From positions 1 through 35,753 of the forward strand of contig CAYPHA010000045.1 of the NCBI GenBank assembly GCA_964410215.1: a stretch of 35,753 bases of DNA, read 5' to 3'. Position numbers and translations under genes: made by a program. Below are positions 24,797-33,861 of this stretch, piece after piece (position 1 is the first letter of the stretch; each line of letters begins with the position of its first letter). The DNA is from CAYPHA01 sp964410215. Lineage in GTDB: Bacteria > Calditrichota > Calditrichia > Calditrichales > CAYPHA01. The notes beneath the pieces were generated by a model. That model had not been told where the DNA came from, made no database searches, and worked only from the letters and a program-made list of their open reading frames with translations.

Positions 24797-27406
24797 ATGA
24801 TACGCATGAGATTTATTACATTTGCTCTTATTCTACTGTTCGCTTCGAACCATTTAAGCGCGCAGGAAAAACAGGGTAATATCGTTCAATATTTCGGAAA
24901 GGAAAAAGTTGAACAGATTACGGAAGGAGATGTAATCCACATCTTCCGGGAGGGCCTTGTACTGGCCGGACAACGCTTTTCCATGGGCTCAGGGGCCGTT
25001 TCTGTTAACCCGTTATTTGCACAAGTCCTCCAGGAGGGTACGGGTAGCATCGCGGAGGGCAATACGGCCTTCACTGATTTGATGGGCAATGAGAGCAGCT
25101 GGGAAAAAATCAGTGTCGATGATAAAAATGAATTCGAAAACCGGAGCCTTCGGCGAACCGGTTCCCTTTACCTGACCTATGATTCAGATGTGGAAAAAGT
25201 CGTTCTTCTTGAAGCATCCGGACACACGGACATACTGATCAATGGTTATCCTTATGAAGGGGATCATTACGATTTCGGGTATAGCCTGGTGCCTGTCCTT
25301 CTTAAACAGGGCAAAAATGAATTTATTCTGAGTGGGGGCCGTTTTCCCAGAATGCGGGCACGACTGCTTGATCCGGATACGCCGGTTCAGTTGACGACCC
25401 GGGATATGACCCTGCCTGATATCATTCTGGAAGAGAAAGGACCATTTCCGGGAGCCATACGTGTTATCAATGCCGGTGAAAAATGGTTTAAAGGAGGCAT
25501 GATACGGTGTGATACTGACGGTCAGGTTTCCGAATACAATGTGCCTGCCATTTCTCCATTGCATGTCCGTAAGGTACCATTCCACGTTCCGGCACCGGAA
25601 ACCATTCCTGACGAGGATAAAACCACAGCCCTGGTATCTCTTATTGATAAATCCGGAAAAACGGTATCCGTGGATACGATCGAATTAAACATTAAATCGA
25701 AGTACAAGCATCATAAGCGCACTTTTTTCAGTGATATCGACGGCAGTGTGCAATACTACAGCATTGCTCCCTCTTCGGATCCGGACATCGAGAATCCGGC
25801 CATGTTCCTTTCCGTTCATGGTGCATCCGTGGAAGCGGTGAACCAGGCCAATGCCTATAAACACAAAGAGTGGGGGCATCTTGTGGCACCGACAAACCGC
25901 CGGCCTTATGGTTACGCCTGGGAAGACTGGGGACGCATCGATGCGATGGAGGTGCTGAATCACGCTGAAAATTTACTGGGTACGGACCGGCAGCGCACAT
26001 ACCTCACCGGCCACTCCATGGGCGGGCATGGTACCTGGCAGATTGGGGCCACCTATCCGGACCGCTTTGCAGCAATCGCTCCCTGTGCCGGCTATCCCGA
26101 TCTGCAACGCTACAGCCGGAGTTATCTGGAACGGTTACAGAATATGTCCGATGAACAGGCAGAAAGATGGGGTATCGACCGTGAGAAAATGATCGCGGCG
26201 CTTGAAAAGGCGGAACTGAAAGATGAATCGCTGATCATGCTGGATTCGCTCATGCGTCGCTCCGGAAATCCCGGCAGGACCCTAAAACTGAAACGCAATT
26301 ACCTGCATCATGGTGTGTTCATCCTGCACGGTGAAAAGGATAACGTCGTTCCTACGGAAAATGCACGGCGCATGCGGGCTGAGCTGGGTGGTTTTCACAA
26401 TGATTTTACCTATTACGAGTATCCGGATGGTACACACTGGTATGGTAATCATAGTGTCGACTGGCCGCCCATTTTTGACTTCTTCAAAGCACGATCGATT
26501 CCGGAAGCGAAAGACATAAAAAAGTATGAATTCTATACGGCATCACCTGGTGTTTCGTCGGGATCGCATTTTATTCATATTCATCAGCAACAGGTGCCAC
26601 TGGAGATCAGTTCGTTTAACTATAACCGGGACAACCGGCAGGGTGAAAAACGACTGACGACTGACAATATCCATGTAATGTCCATCGACCTGGAGGCCAT
26701 GAGCCAGGGAGCCGATACACTTATGGTTGATGGCCAGGAGTTCATCTTTTCTGCCGATGATAAAAAGGTATTCCTTAAGGAACAGGATGGCAAGTGGGTG
26801 GTATCCCAAAAACCATCCCCGAAAGAAAAAGGCCCCCATCGTAACGGCGGATTCAAGGATGCTTTTAATAATCATGTTGTGCTCGTTTTTGCGACGAAAG
26901 GAAATGATTCCGAAAACGCCTGGTATTATAACCGGGCCCGCTTCGATGCACAGACTTTCGGTTACCTGGGTAACGGCAGCTTTGAGATCGTTAAAGATAC
27001 CGACTTCAAACCATCAAAATTTAAAGACCGGAATGTCGTGCTTTATGGTAACAAAGACAATAATGCCGCCTGGAATAAACTATTAAAGAAATGTCCGGTA
27101 CAGGTTTCCGATAATGAAATCAGGATGGGTGATAAAAACTTGACCGGTACACAGTGGGGCAGTTTTTTTATTTATCCTCGGCCGGACAGTGATGCTGCGA
27201 GTGTCGGTGTGGTGACGGCGACAGGTGAAGAGGGCATGAAGGCTGCCTTTGCCAATGACTACCTTGGCCGCGATGCCTTTCCGGATCTGATTATCTTCGA
27301 TGCCGCTATGATGGCGGATGGTATTTCCGGGCTGGAATGTGCCGGTTTCTTTGGTAACGACTGGTCCGTTGAAAATGGGGATTTCCAGTGGAACAGTAAA
27401 CAATAG
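24797..27406 (+). CDS. Secreted prolyl oligopeptidase-family hydrolase / carbohydrate esterase
   Basis: The protein is 869 residues with a signal peptide (FITFALILLFASNHLSAQ). The N-terminal 350 residues are beta-rich. They are followed by an alpha/beta hydrolase of the S9 or acetyl-xylan-esterase type: oxyanion region SVHGASVEA, nucleophile near S406 in LTGHSMGGHGTW, Asp near 515 in LHGEKDNVVPTENA, and His near 547 in PDGTHWYGN. A C-terminal domain of unknown role follows (SENAWYYNRARFDAQ, NVVLYGNKDNNAAW). Secretion and neighbours suggest it de-esterifies a polysaccharide rather than cutting peptides, but this is inference. The ATG at 24797 is chosen over an ATG-less upstream extension because GGGAG lies five bases before it and the signal peptide starts there. 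It is divergent from the efflux operon and 36 bases before the next gene. Confidence 0.85.
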   Translation: MIRMRFITFALILLFASNHLSAQEKQGNIVQYFGKEKVEQITEGDVIHIFREGLVLAGQRFSMGSGAVSVNPLFAQVLQEGTGSIAEGNTAFTDLMGNESSWEKISVDDKNEFENRSLRRTGSLYLTYDSDVEKVVLLEASGHTDILINGYPYEGDHYDFGYSLVPVLLKQGKNEFILSGGRFPRMRARLLDPDTPVQLTTRDMTLPDIILEEKGPFPGAIRVINAGEKWFKGGMIRCDTDGQVSEYNVPAISPLHVRKVPFHVPAPETIPDEDKTTALVSLIDKSGKTVSVDTIELNIKSKYKHHKRTFFSDIDGSVQYYSIAPSSDPDIENPAMFLSVHGASVEAVNQANAYKHKEWGHLVAPTNRRPYGYAWEDWGRIDAMEVLNHAENLLGTDRQRTYLTGHSMGGHGTWQIGATYPDRFAAIAPCAGYPDLQRYSRSYLERLQNMSDEQAERWGIDREKMIAALEKAELKDESLIMLDSLMRRSGNPGRTLKLKRNYLHHGVFILHGEKDNVVPTENARRMRAELGGFHNDFTYYEYPDGTHWYGNHSVDWPPIFDFFKARSIPEAKDIKKYEFYTASPGVSSGSHFIHIHQQQVPLEISSFNYNRDNRQGEKRLTTDNIHVMSIDLEAMSQGADTLMVDGQEFIFSADDKKVFLKEQDGKWVVSQKPSPKEKGPHRNGGFKDAFNNHVVLVFATKGNDSENAWYYNRARFDAQTFGYLGNGSFEIVKDTDFKPSKFKDRNVVLYGNKDNNAAWNKLLKKCPVQVSDNEIRMGDKNLTGTQWGSFFIYPRPDSDAASVGVVTATGEEGMKAAFANDYLGRDAFPDLIIFDAAMMADGISGLECAGFFGNDWSVENGDFQWNSKQ

Positions 27407-27442
27407 TGCATTGAAGATTAAATAGTATGGACGCTACGTTTC

Positions 27443-28882
27443 ATGGATCGTCGTAAATTTATTAAAAAATCCCTTATTGCAGGAACAGGAATTATGGCCG
27501 CTTCGGATCGTTTACATTTGCATGCTTCTATCGAGCCACACAAAGGAGAGCGTTCCCTTAATCTGATGGGTAACCGCTTTGCCACCCTGTGCATCATGAT
27601 CCGGACGACACCCTGGGAAGTTTCCCGTGATGTGAAACTGCACCCCAGGGAGGAATCGACTTTTCACACACTGGATGTGGTGCGCGATCTGAGGGAGGCC
27701 TTTGCCCTGAACAATCCGGAGGGGCGCCTTACCTGGGGTTTTACGCTGAATGCCCTGGAAGATAAGCGTCCCAACTATGTCGATATTCGTAAATACGTTG
27801 CGAACTGTCAGAAACAATTTGGTGACGAGGTATCCTATTTCCCCGGATATTTTCCGGCCATGTATCTGCCAAGAGAGCGCGTAAACCGGGAGATGAGCGA
27901 AGCCATACAGATCATTTCTGATTTCGTCGGCGAGGGGTACCGGCCTGAGGCCATCATGGGCGGTTTTATTTCCGCCGATACGCTGCGTTATCTTGGAGAA
28001 AAGGAAAATATCCATGCGGCACACGGGACGATCTGGAGTCAGCATGACGTCGACGGCGGCGGGGCGGATGGTTCACCGTCCTATCCGTTTTATCCCTCCA
28101 CCGAACATTTCTGTAAACCCGCTCAGAACGAGAAAGATTTCATCAATTGTGTAAACCTGGACGGATGGAGCGTGGATTTCCTCTGTGCAAAAATCAGTGG
28201 CGGCATTCCGGGAACCAGTTTATATAACGGAGCCTCCAGCAGAAGGGGTGTCGGGCCCATTGAAACGTATTGTGAATGGGGACTGGATATCGGCCATGAG
28301 TCGGTTATGCACACCCAATCGCTCCATTTTGATCGCGGATTTGAGCTGAACGGTTTCGGCTGGATTCCGAATATCTGGGAGGCTGCCCTGGTAAAAGTTC
28401 CGGAGCGGAGGGACTGGGGGGACCAGTTCATACTGAGCGCGATGCGAAAGTGGATTGGTGCGACAAAAAAACGCTGGCCGGATGTCCGTTTCATTACCTT
28501 TGGAGAGTATGGACGGCTATGGCGGCAACACTTCAAAGACAACGATACCTGGGATTACCGTTTTGAAGAAAAGGGCCTGGGCATCGGTAATTCCTATGCG
28601 AACGAGGAAATCCGCTGGTTCATGAACAAATCCTTCCGGCTGGCCCTGCTACATAACTGGCATAAAAATATGCCGGAAAAAGTGATCGACTTTACACGGT
28701 ACGATCTTCCGGCTCAGGAACCGCCTGATCCCTCTCCGGATAAACCGGTCACCGACTGGAGCCTGATGAACCGCATCAACCAGAAAGGGCTCCGCCCCCA
28801 GGATACACCAATCCCCCTGGACGAGCTCAATCACGAGGAACAGTCTCTGATTGCCGGATACTACCCGGAATTGTTCCGGTAA
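27443..28882 (+). CDS. Tat-exported protein of unknown function (DUF3863/DUF3864-like)
   Basis: The protein is 479 residues. The leader MDRRKFIKKSLIAGTGIMAAS is a twin-arginine-type signal (RRKFIKK), so the protein is probably folded before export. The body has distinctive blocks: NLMGNRFATLCIMIR, LTWGFTLNALED, PSTEHFCKPAQNEKDFINCVNLDGW, RRGVGPIETYCEWG, and MHTQSLHFDRGFELNGFGWIPN. These match my recollection of the DUF3863/DUF3864 pair of polysaccharide-associated Bacteroidota proteins, whose activity is not established. Conserved His, Asp, Glu and Trp residues suggest a sugar-active barrel, but no catalytic motif can be named. It follows the esterase by 36 bases and is probably cotranscribed. 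Confidence 0.65.
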   Translation: MDRRKFIKKSLIAGTGIMAASDRLHLHASIEPHKGERSLNLMGNRFATLCIMIRTTPWEVSRDVKLHPREESTFHTLDVVRDLREAFALNNPEGRLTWGFTLNALEDKRPNYVDIRKYVANCQKQFGDEVSYFPGYFPAMYLPRERVNREMSEAIQIISDFVGEGYRPEAIMGGFISADTLRYLGEKENIHAAHGTIWSQHDVDGGGADGSPSYPFYPSTEHFCKPAQNEKDFINCVNLDGWSVDFLCAKISGGIPGTSLYNGASSRRGVGPIETYCEWGLDIGHESVMHTQSLHFDRGFELNGFGWIPNIWEAALVKVPERRDWGDQFILSAMRKWIGATKKRWPDVRFITFGEYGRLWRQHFKDNDTWDYRFEEKGLGIGNSYANEEIRWFMNKSFRLALLHNWHKNMPEKVIDFTRYDLPAQEPPDPSPDKPVTDWSLMNRINQKGLRPQDTPIPLDELNHEEQSLIAGYYPELFR

Positions 28883-29041
28883 AATGGTCTTGATGTAGAA
28901 TAAACTTGTGCTAAACCAATCAGTTTGCAAGGCGCGGTTGAATATGTGCGTCTGGCACGGGGCAGGTCTGTTATCTATCTCGGCAGCATTTTCTTTTAAT
29001 AACGTCTTGACATTTTAACATTTTTATATAAATTCATAAAT
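28883..29041. promoter_or_regulatory. Spacer with a possible promoter for the toxin-antitoxin pair
   Basis: A perfect -35 hexamer TTGACA lies at 29007-29012 and TATAAA at 29027-29032. The 14-bp spacing is short, so the match is only suggestive. Transcription from it would start within a few bases of the antitoxin ATG at 29042, and no ribosome binding site is seen, so the message could be leaderless. The GC-richer part 28920-29000 is open in one frame (GAVEYVRLARGRSVIYLGS) and may be a decayed gene tail that I cannot identify. Confidence 0.3.
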
Positions 29042-29275
29042 ATGGAAGTAAAAACAAAACGCGCAACGATTTACCTTGATCCTGAGCTTCATAGAGCACT
29101 CAAAATCAAGGCAGCTCAGATTGATCGGACCATCTCCGATTTGATTAATGAGGCTGTAAGTACACTTTTGTCCGAAGATTTAGAGGATCTTACAGCCATT
29201 GAAAAGAGAAAAAACGAACCGAATCTTGAGTTCACTGAAGTACTAGCTGAACTGAAAGCCAGTGGCAAAATTTAA
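29042..29275 (+). CDS. Ribbon-helix-helix antitoxin (CopG-like)
   Basis: The protein is 77 residues. The N-terminus KRATIYLDPELHRALKIKAAQ plus DRTISDLINEAVSTLL is a ribbon-helix-helix DNA-binding fold: a beta strand then two helices. The C-terminal tail (about 50-77) should wrap the partner toxin. Antitoxins of this type neutralise a RelE/ParE toxin and repress their own promoter. The gene overlaps the next by 14 bases, the arrangement expected of a type II pair. Confidence 0.88.
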   Translation: MEVKTKRATIYLDPELHRALKIKAAQIDRTISDLINEAVSTLLSEDLEDLTAIEKRKNEPNLEFTEVLAELKASGKI

Positions 29276-29519
29276 TATCTTAATTAAAAAATCTGCTTCA
29301 AAAGAGCTTAAAAAGCTACCTTCCAAGGATATCTTAAAGGTTATTTCAAAAATAGAATCTATCGCCGACGAACCGAGGCCAAAAGGAGTTGAGAAACTAA
29401 CGTCACAAGAGAATTATAGGGTCAGAGTCGGTAATTACAGGATAATATATTCAATTGAGGATGATAAGCTAATTGTACTTATCATTAAAATCAGTCACCG
29501 AAAAGATGTATATCGTTAA
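29262..29519 (+). CDS. RelE/ParE family toxin
   Basis: The protein is 85 residues with a GTG start inside the antitoxin gene. FNILIKKSASKELKKLPSK, an alpha-helical middle, then YRVRVGNYRIIYSIED and the final ISHRKDVYR form the standard RelE/ParE core. The GNYRIIY strand and the C-terminal HRKDVY carry basic residues used by RelE-type ribosome-dependent mRNA interferases. ParE-type gyrase poisons share the fold, so the target cannot be decided from sequence alone. Confidence 0.9.
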   Translation: MAKFNILIKKSASKELKKLPSKDILKVISKIESIADEPRPKGVEKLTSQENYRVRVGNYRIIYSIEDDKLIVLIIKISHRKDVYR

Positions 29520-29732
29520 TGATGTGCTAACGGCAAACCATATTGAAGGATTCGGTGTGCACATAACTGATGCCGGTATGGCGGTCTATCCGGTCAGCAT
29601 CCGCTCATCATTGTGCCATCGGTGTCGGCCATCTTGCCCGGAAAATTGAAAAACTGGGAATGATTTTAGGATTGAAAGTAGTGAAAATCTGTTAGGTATA
29701 TTTTAGTTTTTAAATAAATGGAGCTAGTACCC
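29520..29732 (+). pseudogene. Decayed coding remnant between the toxin gene and the GH106-like gene
   Basis: From 29521 one frame reads DVLTANHIEGFGVHITDAGMAVYPV. After a frame break near 29600 another reads HHCAIGVGHLARKIEKLGMI and runs to a TAG at about 29695. Codon-like composition with broken frames suggests remains of one or two genes. The VHITDAGMAVYP block faintly recalls C-terminal parts of RecA-superfamily/KaiC-like ATPases, but I would not assign it. The 3' end contains the GGAG ribosome binding site (29720-29723) of the next gene. Confidence 0.35.
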
Positions 29733-32700
29733 ATGTATCACTTAAAACATATTTTCCGATTTCTCAATTCAGGCTCATCATTATTATTTCGCGGCAACCC
29801 CCCTTCACTTTTAATATTTTGTATTTTGTATTTTGTATTTTGTATTACCTGCACACACCAGAACGACGCATCCACATTACGCCTGCATTCTTTTTCCGAA
29901 ATAAAACCTCATTTCAAAAATCCCCCGGCAGCCTACCGTCCTGCACCACTATGGGTCTGGAACGACGATCTCACGGAGAAGCAAATCGAAATACAGTTAA
30001 AAGATTTCAGCAAAAAAGGTTTTGGCGGCGTCTTTGTGCATCCGCGTCCGGGGCTGATTACGCCATACCTTTCCGAAACATGGTTTGACCGTTTCAAGTT
30101 CACCGTCGAAACGGCTAAAAAGCTGGGTATGCTTGTCTGGATTTACGATGAAAATTCCTATCCCAGCGGATTTGCCGGCGGGCATGTTCCGGCGGAGATG
30201 CCGGCATCCTACAACCAGGGACAGGGACTGGTGATGAAAAAGACCGATCAGTTTCCTGAAAATGCCGGGGATTACTACTTAATATTGAATGAGAGCGCCG
30301 AAGGATTTAGGGATATAACCGGTTCGTTTGCTGGTGAGGACCCGAATGCCGGCCCTTTTTATCTGTTCGAGAAAACGTATTATGGTAAGTCCGGCTGGTA
30401 CGGTGGCTATTCCTATGTGGATTTACTTATGAAAGGCGTTGCAGAAACGTTTATCGACGTCACAATGACGGGCTATGACACGGTAAGTGGTACCGAATTT
30501 GGACATACCGTACCGGGTGTTTTCAGCGACGAACCGCATATTTCCCCTCCCGGTGGTATACGCTGGACGCCTGATTTGTTTGAGGCGTTTGAGGACCGCT
30601 GGGGATATGACCTTGTCCTGCATCTGCCTTCCCTGTGGCTGGAAACGGGGGACTGGAAACGTGTGCGTCACAATTATTATGGGCTGCTCCTGGAGCTTTT
30701 TATTGAAAGGTGGAGCAAACCCATGTACGAATATTGCGAAAAACATAACCTGAAATGGACGGGTCATTACTGGGAACACGACTGGCCGAATCCCATAGGC
30801 GGGCCGGATAACATGGCCATGTACGCCTGGCACCAGATGCCGGGTATCGATATCCTGATGAACCAGTACAGCCGGAGCGTCCACGCCCAGTTCGGGAACG
30901 TCCGGGCTGTCAGGGAACTTTCCAGTATTGCCAATCAATTTGGCCGGGAACAAACGCTGAGTGAAACTTACGGCGCGAGCGGCTGGGATCTTGCGTTTGA
31001 AGATATGAAACGGATTGCCGACTGGCAGTATGTGTATGGCGTAAATTTCCTGAATCAGCATCTGTCTTATGTCACCATTAAAGGAACACGAAAAAACGAC
31101 CATCCCCTGTCCTTCTCCTATCATGAACCCTGGTGGGAACTCTATGGTATGCTGAATGACTATGCCGGGCGAATGACCCTGGCCATGACATCGGGGGAAC
31201 AGGTGAACCGGATACTGGTGCTGGAGCCGACAACGACAGCATGGATGTACTTTGCTGATCATCCTCATGAAACCTTCTCAGGTCTGGGTCAGCGTTTTCA
31301 GAATTTTATTTTTGAACTCGAAGAAGAACATATTGAATACGATTTCGGTTCTGAAAACGTCATAGCAAATCACGGTCGTATTAATGGCTCCAGGTTTGTC
31401 GTCGGTGAACGGGCGTATGATATCGTCGTGTTGCCACCCGGCATGGAAAACCTGAATAAGGCCACGTATGAACTGCTGAAAAAGTTTATGATCCGGGGCG
31501 GTAAAACGGTCTCCTTCGCGGGAATTCCACCATATATCGATGGCCGGCCCAGGGACTTCCTGTCCGATTTTGCAGGCAAATTGGAAGAGCGGTGGATAGC
31601 TGCGGATAATGTGAGCACAATCCGGGATCTGCTCCTTCCTAACGATTTTCATGTCGGAAGCCGTACCGGAAACGTTTCACACCATCGTCGTATATTGGAT
31701 GATGGGCAGTTGATCCTGCTGGTAAATACGTCTAAATCGGAATGGGCGACGGGGGATGTGACAGCAAAAGGGCGTACCGTCTTCACGTTGAATCCTGAAT
31801 CGGGAAACGTGCAGGATTATCCTGCTGTTGTGCATGAAGCGGGCATTGCGGTGTCTTATGAACTTCCCCCGGTTGGCTCGGTATTGTTCTTTATTGCGGA
31901 TACGGGTGCGACTCCGGAGACCGTTTCACCTGATGCGGAAGTTGCTGTTCTTCCTGCTACCGGGACGATGAAAATAGAACGTCTGACAGACAACAGCATC
32001 AAGCTGGATTACTGTGATCTTATATTCGATGACGGTTCGGGTGCGGAAGGTATCTATTATTTCCGGGCCGCTGACCGCATTTACAGGCATTTCGGTCTGG
32101 AAGGCAATCCCTGGAACCGTTCGGTCCAGTATAAAACAAATCTGCTGGATAAGGATACCTTTCCGGAAAATGAAGGATTCAAAGCGAAATACCATTTTCG
32201 TGTGGAAGGCACATCGGTGATTCCCAATCTCAAGGCCATCGTGGAAAGACCTGAATTATGGACGGTTCTTATTAATGGAAAGAAGGTACATCCTTTACCG
32301 GGCGGATGGTGGCTGGACCGCGCCTTTGGCGTGTATTCGATCGGTTCCGCTATAAAGCAGGGCATGAACACCATTACATTGCATGGCAGAACGATGACGA
32401 TACACACCGAACTGGAGTCGGTCTTTTTAACAGGCGATTTTTCGTTGAAACCTGCCGCAGCGGGATGGCATCTGGTAGCGGCACAGCCTCTGGAATTTGG
32501 GACCTGGGATAAGCAGGGAATGCCCTTCTATTCGGAAAGTGTGGCCTATACGCAACATTTTAACATTGAAGAGAAAAATAACCGCTACCTGCTGTTCCTG
32601 CCGGACTGGAATGGTGTCGTTGCGCAGGTAGTCGTCAATGATCAGGAAGCCGGCATGATCGGGTGGAAACCTTTTGAGCTGGATATCACACCATTCATCA

Positions 32701-33644
32701 CCCAGGGCGAAAATGAAATAGCGGTACGTATCTATGGTTCGCTTAAAAACCTCCTTGGACCCCATCATGGCAGTCCGCCGGTCGGCGCCGCCTGGCCGGT
32801 CAATTTTGAAACCGCACCGTTGTCACAGCCGCCCGGCACCTCTTATGATGTGCTTGAATACGGCCTGTATCGCCCGTTTAAACTGATCCATTATATGGGA
32901 GCTACCCGCAGGTACTATACCGGGTTTTATAAAACAGCAGAGCCTTCGATTCATGCCGAAAGCAAGATTATCCGGGATAAACCAGTGACGGTCGAAATCG
33001 CGACTTCCACACCGGGGGCGGAAATATATATTACCCGGGACGGAAGTACTCCGGGTGTACATTCGGAGCGTTATACATCACCGCTTCAGTTAAAAAACAG
33101 AACGCATTTAAAAGCCATCGCTGTCCATGATGGCCTGTTACCTGGTGAAGTGGTAACGGCGCACTTTGAAAAGGTTAATTTCCGTGAAGCGGCATATGAG
33201 GATCGATTCAATGTAAAATATACGGGTGGCGGTGAACAAGGCCTTTACGACGGGGTGAGGGGAAGTAGTGATTTTAATGATGGCAGATGGCAGGGATTCG
33301 AAGCAACTGATCTGGATGTGACATTAGAACTGCTGGAACCGCAAAAGATCCGTAAAATATCGGCCGGATTCCTTCAGGATATCGGCAAATGGATTTATTT
33401 TCCCGTCAGTGTCACTTTCTATATTTCCCGTGACGGAGAGGTCTTTCAGAATGTGGGTCACTATACGGCTGCTCAAATCAGTCAGATGAATGGAGATCCC
33501 ATTAAGAACATCGATATCCGGATGACACCGCAGGAAGCCCGGTATATTCGTATTGTGGCGGAAAATATAAAAACCTGTCCCGAGGGCGATCCGGGTGCAG
33601 GCGGCCGGGCCTGGCTGTTTGTGGATGAGATAGCGGTTGATTAG
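29733..33644 (+). CDS. GH106-like (alpha-L-rhamnosidase-type) secreted glycoside hydrolase with chitobiase-C and F5/8-type C-terminal modules
   Basis: The 1303-residue exported enzyme has a leader covering LLIFCILYFVFCITC, perhaps a lipoprotein with an untypical lipobox. The catalytic part (residues about 60-640) opens with PLWVWNDDLTEKQIEIQLKDF, GFGGVFVHPRPGLITPYLS and WIYDENSYPSGFAGG, as in GH106 and related large hydrolases. Catalytic-type Glu occur in VFSDEPH and LSETYGASGWD (E272 and E416 counted from the alternative ATG at 29718). Galactose-binding-like beta domains follow. Then come a chitobiase-type C-terminal module (ITRDGSTPGVHSERYTSP) and a discoidin-like domain (LYDGVRGSSDFNDGRWQGF). 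GH106 enzymes remove L-rhamnose, for example from rhamnogalacturonans. ATG 29733 is preferred to 29718 because GGAG at 29720-29723 is correctly placed for it. A 7-bp repeat lies in the leader codons. Confidence 0.82.
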   Translation: MYHLKHIFRFLNSGSSLLFRGNPPSLLIFCILYFVFCITCTHQNDASTLRLHSFSEIKPHFKNPPAAYRPAPLWVWNDDLTEKQIEIQLKDFSKKGFGGVFVHPRPGLITPYLSETWFDRFKFTVETAKKLGMLVWIYDENSYPSGFAGGHVPAEMPASYNQGQGLVMKKTDQFPENAGDYYLILNESAEGFRDITGSFAGEDPNAGPFYLFEKTYYGKSGWYGGYSYVDLLMKGVAETFIDVTMTGYDTVSGTEFGHTVPGVFSDEPHISPPGGIRWTPDLFEAFEDRWGYDLVLHLPSLWLETGDWKRVRHNYYGLLLELFIERWSKPMYEYCEKHNLKWTGHYWEHDWPNPIGGPDNMAMYAWHQMPGIDILMNQYSRSVHAQFGNVRAVRELSSIANQFGREQTLSETYGASGWDLAFEDMKRIADWQYVYGVNFLNQHLSYVTIKGTRKNDHPLSFSYHEPWWELYGMLNDYAGRMTLAMTSGEQVNRILVLEPTTTAWMYFADHPHETFSGLGQRFQNFIFELEEEHIEYDFGSENVIANHGRINGSRFVVGERAYDIVVLPPGMENLNKATYELLKKFMIRGGKTVSFAGIPPYIDGRPRDFLSDFAGKLEERWIAADNVSTIRDLLLPNDFHVGSRTGNVSHHRRILDDGQLILLVNTSKSEWATGDVTAKGRTVFTLNPESGNVQDYPAVVHEAGIAVSYELPPVGSVLFFIADTGATPETVSPDAEVAVLPATGTMKIERLTDNSIKLDYCDLIFDDGSGAEGIYYFRAADRIYRHFGLEGNPWNRSVQYKTNLLDKDTFPENEGFKAKYHFRVEGTSVIPNLKAIVERPELWTVLINGKKVHPLPGGWWLDRAFGVYSIGSAIKQGMNTITLHGRTMTIHTELESVFLTGDFSLKPAAAGWHLVAAQPLEFGTWDKQGMPFYSESVAYTQHFNIEEKNNRYLLFLPDWNGVVAQVVVNDQEAGMIGWKPFELDITPFITQGENEIAVRIYGSLKNLLGPHHGSPPVGAAWPVNFETAPLSQPPGTSYDVLEYGLYRPFKLIHYMGATRRYYTGFYKTAEPSIHAESKIIRDKPVTVEIATSTPGAEIYITRDGSTPGVHSERYTSPLQLKNRTHLKAIAVHDGLLPGEVVTAHFEKVNFREAAYEDRFNVKYTGGGEQGLYDGVRGSSDFNDGRWQGFEATDLDVTLELLEPQKIRKISAGFLQDIGKWIYFPVSVTFYISRDGEVFQNVGHYTAAQISQMNGDPIKNIDIRMTPQEARYIRIVAENIKTCPEGDPGAGGRAWLFVDEIAVD
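29815..29846 (+). repeat. Heptanucleotide tandem repeat inside signal-peptide codons
   Basis: TATTTTG is repeated four times (29815-29821, 29822-29828, 29829-29835, 29836-29842) with a partial fifth unit TATT to 29846. Units of seven bases shift the reading frame by one on each gain or loss. It encodes part of the hydrophobic leader (ILYFVFCI) of the GH106-like hydrolase. Confidence 0.9.
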
Positions 33645-33648
33645 GTAG

Positions 33649-33861
33649 CTCACGAGGGAAGCCGGTTATGATGGAACCCACATCATGTTTCTCGGCGGAT
33701 GGCTGAGCTTCAACGGGGAAATGGGCAAAGGCGGCTGGGGACGAACCTTTGCCTATACGTCAGATCCTGCGCCCCATTGGGGATGTAACTTTGTCTTTTG
33801 GGAAGAGTATGCCACATTCTGGACCAATGTATGTGACTGGCTGGTGGATGCTAAGATTTGA
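33649..33861 (+). pseudogene. C-terminal remnant of a glutamine amidotransferase-like protein
   Basis: After an in-frame stop at 33646-33648 the frame reads REAGYDGTHIMFLGGWLSFNG, then GKGGWGRTFAYTSDPAPHWG and CNFVFWEEYATFWTNVCDWL, ending at TGA 33859-33861. The GRT-AYTSDPAPHWG-NF--W blocks resemble the end of a class of glutamine amidotransferase-like (ThuA-like) cytosolic proteins. Only about 70 codons remain; the N-terminal part with the nucleophile elbow is absent, and there is no start or ribosome binding site. It begins directly behind the GH106-like gene, so the gene may have been truncated when that gene arrived. Confidence 0.65.

Noticed and set aside
28920..29000. Open stretch reading GAVEYVRLARGRSVIYLGS as a gene fragment
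   Set aside because: Too short and without recognisable homology to call separately; mentioned only within the spacer entry.
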